From contig CBDHGL010000003.1 in assembly GCA_965263105.1 (NCBI GenBank), positions 1,984,001 to 2,048,000 of the forward strand: a stretch of 64,000 nt of DNA, given 5' to 3'. The stretch is from JBCCTX01 sp965263105. Lineage in GTDB: Bacteria > Bacteroidota > Bacteroidia > J057. Below, in pieces: positions 8,030-17,249 of this stretch. The notes under the pieces were generated by a model. It ran no database searches. It saw nothing but the letters and a program-made list of their open reading frames with translations, and was not told where the DNA came from. Made by a program: the position numbers and the translations under genes. Every line of letters begins with the position of its first letter. Within the stretch, counting starts at the first letter, position 1.

Positions 8030-10753
8030 TCAGGCCTTTTGAGAGGTTTTTTTAGAAAATTCTGAAGGGAGAATTCCAAATTGTTCTTTAAAGCACTTGG
8101 AAAAATAGGAGAGGTGGCTAAAGCCCGACTGATAGGCTGCTTCTGCCACCTGGATATGGGGGTCTTGAAGCAATTGGGCTGCGCGTTTTAGACGGATGGT
8201 CCGCACGAACTCTGAAGTAGACTGACCTGTAAGTGCTTTGATCTTTCTATGAAGTTGCATACGGCTTAGGCCCACCAATTTCTGAAGGGTTCCTACTGTG
8301 AAGCCCTCATCCATTAGGTGTTTTTCAATGGTGGAAATTAATTCTTCCAGAAAAATACCCTCCGTGTCTGGGACATTTATTTGGGTGGGCTCAATAAGCA
8401 CTTCTCGACTAAACTTTTCTCGAATCAGATTCCTTTGGTTGAGTAAACTGCCGATTCGGGCTTTAAGCTCTTCCACGTCAAAAGGCTTGCTCAGGTATTG
8501 GTCCACTCCTTCTACAAAACCTTCCTTGCGTGAGTGTGCATCATCCTTAGCTGTTAGCATGATCAGTGGAATGTGAGAGGTGAGTTTATCTTTTTTTAAC
8601 TCCTTTGTCATGGCCACTCCATCCATAACGGGCATCATCACGTCTGTAATAATCAAATCTGGTACAATTGATTTTGCCATTTGAAGCCCTTTTTCTCCAT
8701 TTTCAGCTTCTTGTACCAGATAATCTCTGGTTAACTGTCCTTTTAAATGCTGCCTAAGCTCTCCATGATCTTCTACAATTAGGATAGAGGGTCTTGTAGT
8801 ATTTTCGGATATAGGCTCTGGGGAAATGGTAGGAATTGTACCGCTATCATCTTCCAGGGTTAAAGAGGCTTTGGGGTAATTATGCTGAGATGAAACGGAG
8901 GCGCCTATTGGTCTTTCCCTGTAGAAGGGTAGAAGGATCGTAAAAGAACTTCCTTTGCCTTGTTGGCTATCCAGATAGATCTGTCCCCCACATACCTCAA
9001 CGAGTTCTTTTGTTAAAGCCAGGCCGATCCCGGTCCCTTCGGCTGAAACTGTCCTCGATTCAGTTGTTTGATAAAAACGGTCAAATATTTTGTCCTTTAA
9101 CCCAGAGGGTACGCCCAAACCAGTATCAGATACTACGATGCGGAGTTTATCATTTGGTTCTATGCTAGTGTGAAAGCTTACCCTTCCATCGGGAGGCGTA
9201 AATTTTATGGCATTAGCAAGGAGGTTATACACTATTTTTTCTATAATATCAGGGTCAAACCAAACCATAAGCTCACGAACAGGGATATCGTTTTGTAGAC
9301 TAATTCCCTTGTTTTGCGCCAGGGGATAAAAGGATTGTACCATTTCACCTAAGAAATTTAGGAGCTGTAGGTGTTGGTAGGTAGGGCTAAGCATGCCCAT
9401 TTCCAACTTGCCTAAATCTAGCATTTGATTTACCAAACGAAGGAGACGGTGCCCATTTCGCTCCATCATTCGAATGTCGCGTGAGTTGATCTGGGATTCC
9501 TTTTTTTGCAGGGGAGCGAGAATCAAATGAAGGGGAGTGCGAAATTCGTGAGAAATATTGGTGAAAAATTGGGATTTGATTTGGTCTAGCTTCTTTATCT
9601 GGGCTGCCTCTGCTTGGGCCAATTGAAGATTTTTTTGTTTGAGATTGTTTCGCACAGATAATAAATAGATAAGCCCTACTGCCAGCAAGAAGATGATAGA
9701 TAGGCCAATTAAGATAGTCTGGCCCAGCTTTAGGGATGAAGCCTGATTTTCCAGCTTGGCCTCCTGAAGCTCTATCTCTCTTTCCTGTTTTTCCAACAGG
9801 TAATCTGCCCTAAATTGGGCAATTTCTTGTTCTAGGGTAGCTACCTGGAGGCTATCGCCAACTTGCCGGTACTCTTCTTGAAAGGCCAAAGAGGAGGAGA
9901 TATCTCCCATAGATGCATAGATAATTGGCAAGAGTGCCAGGGCCTGGCGTTTAAGGGGTAGGTTGTCTATTAAATCACTAATCCGAAGGCCTTCTTCAGA
10001 ATAAGACAATGCTTCCAAGAATTTTTTTTGTTCTATAGCCAGTTCGCTAAGTTCGAGCAAGGTAATTACCTGGCCTGTGAGATTGTTGAATTGTCGTTCA
10101 ATTTTTAGGGACTTATTGTAAAATTCCTCAGCCTTAGCGTAATTTGATTGAGCACCGTATATCATAGCTAAATTATGGTAGGTCCTCCCTATACCTTTCA
10201 AGTTGTTATCCGATTGATCTATTTCAAGGGATTTCAAATGGGCATTTCGAGCTTTCTCAAATTCACCGATTTGGAAATATACATTACCTAAGTTTCCATA
10301 AATGCTGCCCAGCAAGTCGTCAAACCCGTATTCTAGGGCTAATTTTTCCGCTGTTTCATAATAGTCAATACTCCGATCAAATAATTTGATGTACTTGTGT
10401 ACCAAGCCCATATAAAGGGTCAGCCGGGTAATTTCTTTTTGATCATTTAGTTCTTGGAAAATGGCCATGCTTGATTGAATGGCTTGAATCGCCTGGTTGT
10501 ACAAGCCTTTTTGGGTGTAGATCCGGGTTAGGTATTGGTAAGCTTTCCCTTTTTCTCTGGGATGGCTATGTTTATCAGCCATTTCAATCGCAGTAATTAG
10601 GGTATCTTCTGCCTGATTAGGATTGGATTGGGCAACTGAGTCCGCAAAATTCAAGATTTGTTGAATTTTTTCAAGAGGGCTATCGCGTTGGCCCAATGCT
10701 GCTTGATTTACTTGTATGAAAAGGGAAACAATTAGAAGGAGCCTCAATTTCAT
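8030..10753 (-). CDS. Hybrid histidine kinase/response regulator with TPR sensor and AraC output
   Basis: One-protein two-component system of 907 residues. Order: signal peptide (1-22), periplasmic tetratricopeptide repeats (about 35-300) with several NxGxxYxxxGxxxxA-like units, a coiled coil, one membrane span (about 340-366), HisKA with the phospho-acceptor His in FTNISHEFRTP, HATPase with GTGIGLALTKELVEVCGG, a receiver domain with DVMMPVMDG and YLSKPFD, and an AraC-type HTH at the C-terminus. The Bacteroidota hybrid-kinase layout is known, but those enzymes often carry Reg_prop propellers; here the sensor is TPR. The input signal cannot be inferred. The downstream haem/propeller gene is upstream on the same strand, 104 bp away. 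Confidence 0.93.
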   Translation of the reverse strand: MKLRLLLIVSLFIQVNQAALGQRDSPLEKIQQILNFADSVAQSNPNQAEDTLITAIEMADKHSHPREKGKAYQYLTRIYTQKGLYNQAIQAIQSSMAIFQELNDQKEITRLTLYMGLVHKYIKLFDRSIDYYETAEKLALEYGFDDLLGSIYGNLGNVYFQIGEFEKARNAHLKSLEIDQSDNNLKGIGRTYHNLAMIYGAQSNYAKAEEFYNKSLKIERQFNNLTGQVITLLELSELAIEQKKFLEALSYSEEGLRISDLIDNLPLKRQALALLPIIYASMGDISSSLAFQEEYRQVGDSLQVATLEQEIAQFRADYLLEKQEREIELQEAKLENQASSLKLGQTILIGLSIIFLLAVGLIYLLSVRNNLKQKNLQLAQAEAAQIKKLDQIKSQFFTNISHEFRTPLHLILAPLQKKESQINSRDIRMMERNGHRLLRLVNQMLDLGKLEMGMLSPTYQHLQLLNFLGEMVQSFYPLAQNKGISLQNDIPVRELMVWFDPDIIEKIVYNLLANAIKFTPPDGRVSFHTSIEPNDKLRIVVSDTGLGVPSGLKDKIFDRFYQTTESRTVSAEGTGIGLALTKELVEVCGGQIYLDSQQGKGSSFTILLPFYRERPIGASVSSQHNYPKASLTLEDDSGTIPTISPEPISENTTRPSILIVEDHGELRQHLKGQLTRDYLVQEAENGEKGLQMAKSIVPDLIITDVMMPVMDGVAMTKELKKDKLTSHIPLIMLTAKDDAHSRKEGFVEGVDQYLSKPFDVEELKARIGSLLNQRNLIREKFSREVLIEPTQINVPDTEGIFLEELISTIEKHLMDEGFTVGTLQKLVGLSRMQLHRKIKALTGQSTSEFVRTIRLKRAAQLLQDPHIQVAEAAYQSGFSHLSYFSKCFKEQFGILPSEFSKKTSQKA

Positions 10754-10857
10754 GCTACATAGTTGGGGTTAATCGGGACCTCAACTCAAAATACTATTTC
10801 TGGGGAAATTTTAGGTATAAATGATAAATCTTGGTGCTATTCATCCCATAAAATAGT

Positions 10858-12345
10858 TTATTCAGTTACCACCAATGCATTGGGAAATACCCCGATTTCA
10901 GTTTCTTCTTCTCTGAGTAACTGGAGATTGCTTAAGTCCACCACGTTGTATTTACCAGGGGTGCCTAATATGCCTTCAATAAAGTGATGGGGAGGGTCTT
11001 CGCTACCCGCTCCATTGTTTTCACTTGATATAAAAAGGAGGTTTCTGTCCGTGCTAATTCCTATTCCGTGGGGGCGATGTCCTAATCGATAAATATTCTG
11101 TGAAAAGACTAGGTTCTCTACATCAATCACAGAAACGCAGCCCCTCATGCTGCCTTGTGCAGAGAAATTTTCCTCCTTGGCGCAGGCTACAAAGACCCGA
11201 TTAGCAATCTGATCAAAAGTCATTAAGCGAGGAAACTCCCCAGTAGGAATTTGACTTATTAGCTGGTCATTTGATGTATTGAAAATCCGTACCTCATTGG
11301 TTTCACTGCAGGAAACAAAAAACTGTGATTCATCCGGAGAAAGTAGACAATGGTAAGGCCTGTAGGCTGTTGTAGCCTGGGCAAAGGAAGAATTTTCCGG
11401 ATCGATCAATATTTTGTCTATTTCCCTTAATGCCGTTTCTGTAATCTCGTATTTGGCATAATAGTTACCTTCATTGGCGACAATGTATAGGGTAGTAAAA
11501 TCTTGGGTAGCGGCCATTCCATGCCCAAAGCTTAGGAGTTCTCTGGAACCGACGATTTGGTCTACTATTTCAAGGGAGTTGGCGTCTAACAAGGTGAGTT
11601 TCGGGGAACCTGAAGTAGCATTCCAATGAGAAATAATCAAGGATTTTCCAGAGGGATCCACCTCTATCAAGGCAGGAGATTCCCCTACTTCTACACTTCC
11701 CACTTTTTCATAGGTATCTGTACGGTACTTTTCCACCCGATTTCCTTGGAGTAAGGTGATATATAAAAAGTCATTTTGAGGAGAAAGGGCAATATAGTGG
11801 GGGGACTCATTTACCTCCGGGAGTTGCCCCACTTCAAAAAATCGCATCAATAAATTGCTTTCTAAATCGGTAACGGCAATCAAGTCACTTCCCGCACATA
11901 GAGAAAATAACTTCCCATTAGATCGGCTTTCTTGCGCGTCCCATCTCCCATTTCCATCGCTGTTTTTTGCCCCATCTCCTATCCACTCTCTGATGGTGAT
12001 AACATCGGCTTGGGGCAGAGCCTCTCCATTGGGGGGCATGCGAGGTTCTGCCCGGACCCCTAATTCTGGATAGGTATTGAGGTGTTGAAAGAGGTGGGAC
12101 CAATTGGGGGCCTTGGGAATGATGACTGCACCAAAATCTGACCCTTGGAAAGCCTTGTCCCAACTGGATAGATCCAGGCTTTCCGGAGCAGAATTCCCCA
12201 CATGGCAACCAGATACAGCACAATTTGCCTCTAAGATCTGTGCCACAGAAAGTGGGAAATCTGATGTGTTACTAACAAAAGGTTCATGTTTACAGGCAAC
12301 AATCCCTACAAGAGCTACTCCTACTAAGAATAAAACCTTCTTCAT
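10858..12345 (-). CDS. Lipoprotein with CX4CH haem motif and YVTN-type beta-propeller
   Basis: A 495-residue exported protein. Lipoprotein signal MKKVLFLVGVALVGIVAC, then a segment with NCAVSGCH, a possible c-type haem site with four rather than two residues between the cysteines, and EPRMPPNGEALP as a plausible axial-Met region, as in cytochrome-like domains used by Planctomycetes and Bacteroidota. The rest (about 145-495) consists of YncE/YVTN propeller blades (for example RIFNTSNDQLISQIPTGEFP). It could be an electron-transfer or binding lipoprotein; the substrate is unknown. Divergent from the Gfo/Idh gene. Confidence 0.85.
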   Translation of the reverse strand: MKKVLFLVGVALVGIVACKHEPFVSNTSDFPLSVAQILEANCAVSGCHVGNSAPESLDLSSWDKAFQGSDFGAVIIPKAPNWSHLFQHLNTYPELGVRAEPRMPPNGEALPQADVITIREWIGDGAKNSDGNGRWDAQESRSNGKLFSLCAGSDLIAVTDLESNLLMRFFEVGQLPEVNESPHYIALSPQNDFLYITLLQGNRVEKYRTDTYEKVGSVEVGESPALIEVDPSGKSLIISHWNATSGSPKLTLLDANSLEIVDQIVGSRELLSFGHGMAATQDFTTLYIVANEGNYYAKYEITETALREIDKILIDPENSSFAQATTAYRPYHCLLSPDESQFFVSCSETNEVRIFNTSNDQLISQIPTGEFPRLMTFDQIANRVFVACAKEENFSAQGSMRGCVSVIDVENLVFSQNIYRLGHRPHGIGISTDRNLLFISSENNGAGSEDPPHHFIEGILGTPGKYNVVDLSNLQLLREEETEIGVFPNALVVTE

Positions 12346-12388
12346 CTAGACTATTGTATTTCTACCGATAAAAATACCAAAATTCCCC

Positions 12389-12396
12389 TACCTTTG
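12389..12396 (+). promoter_or_regulatory. TACCTTTG -7 promoter box of the Gfo/Idh gene
   Basis: TACCTTTG matches the Bacteroidota -7 consensus TAnnTTTG and lies 26 bp before the start codon at 12423. No good -33 TTG is visible at the standard distance, so only the -7 element is claimed. Confidence 0.45.
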
Positions 12397-12422
12397 GGGG
12401 AAATAAAATTTGCTCAAACCCT

Positions 12423-13403
12423 ATGACCAAAATTGGCTTACTCGGTACCGGACATTTAGGAAAAATCCATCTTCGCTTATTGAAAGAGATTGATACTATT
12501 GACCTGGTAGGATTTTTTGATAAAGACCCCGATACAAGAAATAAAGTCCAAGAGGAGTTTTCTGTAACTGCTTTTGATTCTTACGACGCTTTATTGGAAG
12601 TAGTAGAGGCAGTAGATATCGTAACCCCCACTTCATCGCACTTTGAGTTGGCTCAAAAAGCCTTATCAAGAGGCAAGCATATTTTTATCGAAAAACCCCT
12701 GACCCATACAATTGAAGAGGCAGAAAAATTGATGAAGTTGGTAAGGGAAAAAGGTGTAGTGGGGCAGGTGGGGCATGTGGAACGTTTTAACCCTGCTTTC
12801 TTAGCGGTTGGGGAAACTGCCATACAGCCCATGTTTATCGAAGGGCATCGGCTGGCACAATACAATCCCCGAGGCACAGACGTATCTGTAGTATTGGACT
12901 TGATGATTCACGACCTGGACATCGTCTTGAGCTTAGTAGACGCTCCCTTGCAAAGTGTGAGTGCTAGTGGGGTAGCTGTGATCAGCGATACCCCAGATAT
13001 TGCCAATGCCAGATTGGAGTTTCAGAATGGTTGTGTAGCGAATTTGACAGCAAGCAGGATTTCTGTAAAAAACATGCGCCGCTTGCGGATGTTTCAGAAG
13101 AATACCTATCTGGTTGTAGACTTTTTGGAGAAGAAATCGGAAGTATTTCGAATTACAGACGATGAGGCTAGCCAAGGTGCTATGCGTTTTGAATTAGATT
13201 CAGGGTCAAATCACAAATACCTCGTTTACGAATCCCCAGAAGTGCAGCCCGTAAATTCCATTAAGATGGAGTTGGAGGAGTTTGCTTCCTCTATTCAACA
13301 TCAAAGTCCCACAAGAGTCAAAATGGAAGATGGGTATGAAGCCCTAAAGGTAGCTCACCAAATTGTTCGAAAAATTGAGGAAAAACTGGCCTTGGTTCAG
13401 TGA
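12423..13403 (+). CDS. Gfo/Idh/MocA family oxidoreductase
   Basis: NAD(P)-dependent sugar-type dehydrogenase, 326 residues, cytosolic. The N-terminal Rossmann fold has GLLGTGHLGKIHLRLL; the family EKP motif is present at IFIEKPLTHTIEEA, followed by VGQVGHVERFNPAF and the C-terminal DLMIHDLDIVLSL with the catalytic-region histidine. Similar proteins act in amino-sugar metabolism or on inositols, but the substrate is not predictable. It converges on xerD, the stops being 5 bp apart. Confidence 0.92.
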   Translation: MTKIGLLGTGHLGKIHLRLLKEIDTIDLVGFFDKDPDTRNKVQEEFSVTAFDSYDALLEVVEAVDIVTPTSSHFELAQKALSRGKHIFIEKPLTHTIEEAEKLMKLVREKGVVGQVGHVERFNPAFLAVGETAIQPMFIEGHRLAQYNPRGTDVSVVLDLMIHDLDIVLSLVDAPLQSVSASGVAVISDTPDIANARLEFQNGCVANLTASRISVKNMRRLRMFQKNTYLVVDFLEKKSEVFRITDDEASQGAMRFELDSGSNHKYLVYESPEVQPVNSIKMELEEFASSIQHQSPTRVKMEDGYEALKVAHQIVRKIEEKLALVQ

Positions 13404-13408
13404 GAACC

Positions 13409-14320
13409 TTAATTTCTGGGATGATACATGGAAAATACTTCCCGTAAGTACTCTCGGTCCATGTGTAGGTACAATTCCGTTGTAGTTATAGATTCGTGCC
13501 CCAGCATTTCCTGAACAGCCCTCAGGTCCGCCCCACCCTCGATGAGATGGGTGGCAAAGGAGTGCCGAAAGGTATGAGGGCTGATATTCTTGCTCAGACC
13601 CGCTCGCTTAGCTAAGGCTTTTACAATATAGAAAATCATAACCCTAGAAAGCCCTTCGCCCCTTTTATTAAGAAAAACCAGGCTTTCGCTATCCTTTTTT
13701 TTCGCTTGTTTATGCCGAACCTCTTCCAGATAGCAGGTGAGACTTGCACAGGCGGGTTCTCCTATGGGAACCAGGCGTTCTTTGGCTCCTTTTCCCATCA
13801 CCCGTATGAAGCCTTCTTCTAAATACAACTGCTCTTTTTCAAGGGAAATCAATTCCGAAACACGCAAACCACAGGAGTACAAAACTTCGACTATGGCCTT
13901 ATTTCGGATGTCATGGGCTTTGGAACTAGGTGCTGCTGAAAGGAGTTGATGAATTTCTTCAATGGATAAGACCACCGGGAGTTTTTGTGGAAAGCGGGGG
14001 AGTTCGAGGTGGGCAGATGGATCTTCCGTTAGTAATTCCTCAGCGAAAAGAAAGCTGAAGAAGGAGCGCAAGGCAGATATATTTCTGGCGATGCTGCGTT
14101 TACTCAGCAAACAGCTTTCTACCAACCAGGAAAGAAACTCTCTCAATCCATCCAGGGTGATAGAGGAGGGCCCCTCAGTCTCATAATAGGCTTGGGAAAA
14201 AAGCTGAAGCCTTTCCAAGTCTCTCAGATAGGCCTCGAGGGTATGGGGAGAGATGTCCCGCTCAATTTGAAGGTATAACCTATACTCCGTGAATGCCTTT
14301 TCCCAGCTTATTGGCTCCAT
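13409..14320 (-). CDS. xerD: XerD-type tyrosine recombinase
   Basis: Site-specific recombinase expected to resolve chromosome dimers at dif. The 303 residues comprise an N-terminal SAM-like core-binding domain (1-95) and a catalytic domain with the tyrosine-recombinase residues: Arg in SCGLRVSEL, Lys in VMGKGAKERLVP, His-x-x-Arg in HTFRHSFATH, His in LGHES and nucleophile Tyr in TTELYLHMD. Full length and no phage genes nearby, so it is the housekeeping enzyme rather than a mobile integrase. Its divergent partner is aroQ. XerC would be the alternative name. Confidence 0.9.
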   Translation of the reverse strand: MEPISWEKAFTEYRLYLQIERDISPHTLEAYLRDLERLQLFSQAYYETEGPSSITLDGLREFLSWLVESCLLSKRSIARNISALRSFFSFLFAEELLTEDPSAHLELPRFPQKLPVVLSIEEIHQLLSAAPSSKAHDIRNKAIVEVLYSCGLRVSELISLEKEQLYLEEGFIRVMGKGAKERLVPIGEPACASLTCYLEEVRHKQAKKKDSESLVFLNKRGEGLSRVMIFYIVKALAKRAGLSKNISPHTFRHSFATHLIEGGADLRAVQEMLGHESITTTELYLHMDREYLREVFSMYHPRN

Positions 14321-14386
14321 GTTGAATGAATTTGATAAAAAAATCCCAATTTCACGCAGCCAAATTCAATCATTGAAGGAAAAAGA

Positions 14387-14815
14387 ATGGAAATACTCAT
14401 AATTAATGGCCCCAATTTGAATCTTTTGGGGAAGCGAGAGCCTCACATATATGGTAGCGAAAGCTTTGAGGATTACCTTAAGGTACTTAAAAATCGTTTT
14501 CCGGAACTTCATCTGTCATATTTCCAAAGTAATCATGAAGGAGAGATAATTGATCGCATACATCAGGTATTGAAGGAAGACCTAACGGGAATGGTGATCA
14601 ACTTGGGGGCGTTTACCCATTACAGCTATGCCATTTACGATGCCCTGCGAATGATCAGGGTACCTGCCGTAGAGGTACATATTTCCCATATCTATCAAAG
14701 AGAACCTTTCCGCCATACTTCTGTTACAGCACCAGCTTGTGAAGGATTAATTACGGGATTGGGGAAGGAAGGCTATGCCTTAGCTATTCAATGGCTGAAA
14801 GAGCGGAAGAAATAG
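14387..14815 (+). CDS. aroQ: Type II 3-dehydroquinate dehydratase
   Basis: Shikimate-pathway enzyme converting 3-dehydroquinate to 3-dehydroshikimate. The 142-residue protein has the family start IINGPNLNLLGKREPHIYG, with the catalytic Tyr in HIYG, then SNHEGEIIDRIHQ, INLGAFTHYSYAIYDAL and EVHISHIYQREPFRHTSVT with the catalytic His. Divergent from xerD across a 66-bp spacer. The tandem hairpin array starts 22 bp after its stop, so aroQ transcripts probably run into it. Confidence 0.96.
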   Translation: MEILIINGPNLNLLGKREPHIYGSESFEDYLKVLKNRFPELHLSYFQSNHEGEIIDRIHQVLKEDLTGMVINLGAFTHYSYAIYDALRMIRVPAVEVHISHIYQREPFRHTSVTAPACEGLITGLGKEGYALAIQWLKERKK

Positions 14816-14837
14816 CTAAATTTTGGGTATAAAAAAA

Positions 14838-15370
14838 CCGGGGGACTCGACCACTTTGTGAGAATCAACCCCAGCCCTTGCTCTTAAAAACCGGGGGACT
14901 CAATCACTTTGTGAGAATCAAACCCCAGCCCTTGCTCTTAAAAACCGGGGGACTCAATCACTTTGTGAGAATCAAACCCCAGCCCTTGCTCTTAAAAACC
15001 GGGGGACTCAATCACTTTGTGAGAATCAAACCCCAGCCCTTGCTCTTAAAAACCGGGGGACTCAATCACTTTGTGAGAATCAAACCCCAGCCCTTGCTCT
15101 TAAAAACCGGGGGACTCAATCACTTTGTGAGAATCAAACCCCAGCCCTTGCTCTTAAAAACCGGGGGACTCAATCACTTTGTGAGAATCAAACCCCAGCC
15201 CTTGCTCTTAAAAACCGGGGGACTCAATCACTTTGTGAGAATCAAACCCCAGCCCTTGCTCTTAAAAACCGGGGGACTCAATCACTTTGTGAGAATCAAA
15301 CCCCAGCCCTTGCTCTTAAAAACTGGGGGATCCAAACACTTTGTGAGAATCGACCCCAGCCCTTGCTCTT
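14838..15370. repeat. Array of ten 54-bp tandem repeats, each a potential hairpin
   Basis: Ten head-to-tail units start at 14838, 14891, 14945, 14999, 15053, 15107, 15161, 15215, 15269 and 15323. Units 2-9 look identical; units 1 (53 bp) and 10 are diverged, as at edges of expanded arrays. Each unit can fold as GGGG-GACTC-aa-TCAC-TTT-GTGA-GAATC-aaa-CCCC, a 13-bp stem with two small bulges and a TTT loop. On the minus strand the stem is followed by a short T-run (CGGTTTTT), making each unit resemble a weak terminator. There are no unique spacers, so it is not CRISPR. An open frame through the array exists because 54 is a multiple of three, but it has no ATG and is unlikely to be translated. 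Confidence 0.95.
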
Positions 15371-15713
15371 GTAATTTTGTATTACCTTACCTGTTACATC
15401 AACAAAAGTAAGAGCCACCACCTAGAATTCTTCCTATAACCGAATCAATGGTAAGATTTACAGTAAGAATGGTATAGGTAGGTTCCTTATTGGTCAGTAA
15501 GAAATCGTATGAGAAAGAGGCCTAAATTCGCTGGATTAAGCGTTTTTGAAATCATTCGGAGACTGTGGAAAACTCAAAAAATAAGCATTTATGCAATAAA
15601 ATAGTTTTTTAATGAACATTGTTTGGAAATCGAATAAATATATTCCTTTTGTGAATTTTCTGTATATTATTAGAATAAATGAACGATGGTGCCCCTAACG
15701 CTTATACAAGAAA
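15371..15713. other. AT-rich non-coding stretch after the repeat array
   Basis: 343 bp without a convincing gene, tRNA or repeat. The last 130 bp are strongly A/T-rich and probably hold the promoter of the next gene, with a weak TTTG near 15620 and CCTTTTG near 15645, but no clean Bacteroidota promoter can be asserted. Confidence 0.5.
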
Positions 15714-16421
15714 ATGGAGAAACTTAGTGCGGATTGGTTCCTGGAAGGGACGTTAGATTTTGAATATAAAAAATACCTTCTTTTAGCCTACTTACAACAT
15801 ATCAACAAGGAGTTTTCTGAGGTACGCTTGTACCCTGCTTTTGCAGATCTGATTCGACATTATAAAAATTTGAATTCTTTTAGGGAGCAAAAGCAGAGTT
15901 TATTTAGGCAATTTCCCTCTTCCCTGTCTATGGAAGATTTTCAACAGATGAAACTGTCCTATGACCCCCAATTGGAAGATGACGAGATTTTGCAAGAGAT
16001 TGAGGAGATCATTGAATATGCCCTTCCAGCGTTCAAAAGTAGTTTGAGCGAAGGGAAGGAAATATTCGAATTTATTGATGAGCAAATTCAAATTGAGCCC
16101 ATTGGGGTGACGCCTTTGTATCGAAAGGAAGGATATATCCTTTTACGGGTAGAACCTAGGAAGACCATCAAAGCCTTCGAGTACAAAGTGATTTTCTTTG
16201 AAAATACGGATGCCAATTTCTACGGGATCTCTTTTGAATACCTGGATTCTTTTCGCCTGAGTATTGTAGATACCTATGAAGCCATCAAGAAAAACTTAAT
16301 CGATAGTTATAACAAGTTACCCAATCCCGCTACCTGGCTTTTGCACGTAGTTAATCCCTTTCCGGAAGAAGCTGCTTTGATTCCCGTTGCTAAGCGGAAG
16401 ATGTTGGCGTATTTGAAGTGA
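15714..16421 (+). CDS. Conserved protein of unknown function
   Basis: 235-residue protein without signal peptide or membrane segment, so probably cytosolic. The N-terminal half is helical (LSADWFLEGTLDFEYKKYLL onwards) and the C-terminal half is more beta-rich. It resembles uncharacterised Bacteroidota proteins in style, but I cannot name a domain. The gene follows the AT-rich spacer after the repeat array and is followed by inverted interspersed repeats before the convergent HupE-like gene. Confidence 0.8.
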   Translation: MEKLSADWFLEGTLDFEYKKYLLLAYLQHINKEFSEVRLYPAFADLIRHYKNLNSFREQKQSLFRQFPSSLSMEDFQQMKLSYDPQLEDDEILQEIEEIIEYALPAFKSSLSEGKEIFEFIDEQIQIEPIGVTPLYRKEGYILLRVEPRKTIKAFEYKVIFFENTDANFYGISFEYLDSFRLSIVDTYEAIKKNLIDSYNKLPNPATWLLHVVNPFPEEAALIPVAKRKMLAYLK

Positions 16422-16451
16422 GGGAGAGAAAATGTTTTAAATGGATTAATA

Positions 16452-16640
16452 GTTAGATGGTTGGATAGTCGACGGTCTAGGTTGGTTAGATGGTTGGATA
16501 GTCGACGGTCCACAGCTTGGGTGGTTAATTGGCTCTTTGGCCATTCCATCCTTTCAACCCAGCCTGTCGACTATGGACTATTAAACCACCCAACCACTCT
16601 TCAGCCTGTCGACTATGGACTATTAAACTACCCAACCACT
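16452..16640. repeat. Inverted clusters of a GTCGAC-containing interspersed repeat
   Basis: Two direct copies of a 26-bp block ending in TGGATAGTCGACGGTC (16452-16477, 16485-16510) face two direct copies of a 39-bp block starting CAGCCTGTCGACTATGGACT (16560-16598, 16602-16640). The blocks are inverted relative to each other, so the stretch can form a long hairpin between the convergent genes. Related copies occur at 17250-17425 and 60421-60566. Confidence 0.85.
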
Positions 16641-16646
16641 ACTCCC

Positions 16647-17231
16647 CTACCACACCCAGGTCTCAGACATTAATATCAGGGCAATGCCAGCTGCAGCACC
16701 AGAAACAAAGAGATTCCACTCACGATGAGGAACCTTCAGCCGATTAATAAATACATAGGAAAGGCCCATAATTACCGCCACAATAAGGATTTGGCCTAAT
16801 TCAAGCCCCAAATTGAAAGCCAAAAGGGGCTGCCAAATGCTATCCTCTTGCCCGAGCAATTGTCTGAGGTAATTGGAAAAGCCCATGCCGTGAATGAGTC
16901 CGAAAAATAAGGCTAGGCCATAATTTAGTCGCATAGTAGAGCGAGTCAACTCTCCTTCATTTCTCAGAATATTAAATATAGCGGTTAGCAAAATGGTAAG
17001 GGGAATCAGAAATTCCACAATCTCTGAGGGAATTGTAAAAATGTTGAGCGTCGCCAGGGCGAGTGTCAGAGAATGTCCTATGGTAAAGGCTGTGACCAGG
17101 ACCAATATGTGTTTCCACTGACTAAGCACGTACATGGCGCAGAGGGCTACGATAAACAGAATGTGGTCATAGGCTGTCAGGTCTGAGATATGCTGAAACC
17201 CGAGTTGAAAATAAGCTTGAAAGGGGGACAT
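16647..17231 (-). CDS. HupE/UreJ-type membrane protein
   Basis: 194-residue integral membrane protein with about six hydrophobic segments. The N-terminal HISDLTAYDHILFIVAL matches the His/Asp-His motif of HupE/UreJ_2 proteins, which in characterised members relate to nickel or other metal entry. No hydrogenase or urease gene is in the window, so the cargo is unknown. It is flanked on both sides by GTCGAC-type repeats. Confidence 0.82.
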   Translation of the reverse strand: MSPFQAYFQLGFQHISDLTAYDHILFIVALCAMYVLSQWKHILVLVTAFTIGHSLTLALATLNIFTIPSEIVEFLIPLTILLTAIFNILRNEGELTRSTMRLNYGLALFFGLIHGMGFSNYLRQLLGQEDSIWQPLLAFNLGLELGQILIVAVIMGLSYVFINRLKVPHREWNLFVSGAAAGIALILMSETWVW

Positions 17232-17249
17232 AGAGAAGGGGTTAATGGG

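Noticed and set aside
13409..14320. Integrase of a mobile element
   Set aside because: Full-length XerD features, housekeeping neighbours, no attachment-site duplication or phage genes.
14838..15370. CRISPR array
   Set aside because: Units are contiguous 54-bp tandem repeats without variable spacers, and no cas gene is nearby.
14878..15411. 177-codon protein of 18-residue repeats on the plus strand
   Set aside because: The frame is open only because the unit is a multiple of three; it starts at TTG inside the repeat and the array has a better explanation as structured DNA/RNA.
16461..16747. Small proteins in the 16.5-kb spacer
   Set aside because: The open frames run through inverted GTCGAC repeats and overlap the HupE-like gene; no family resemblance.
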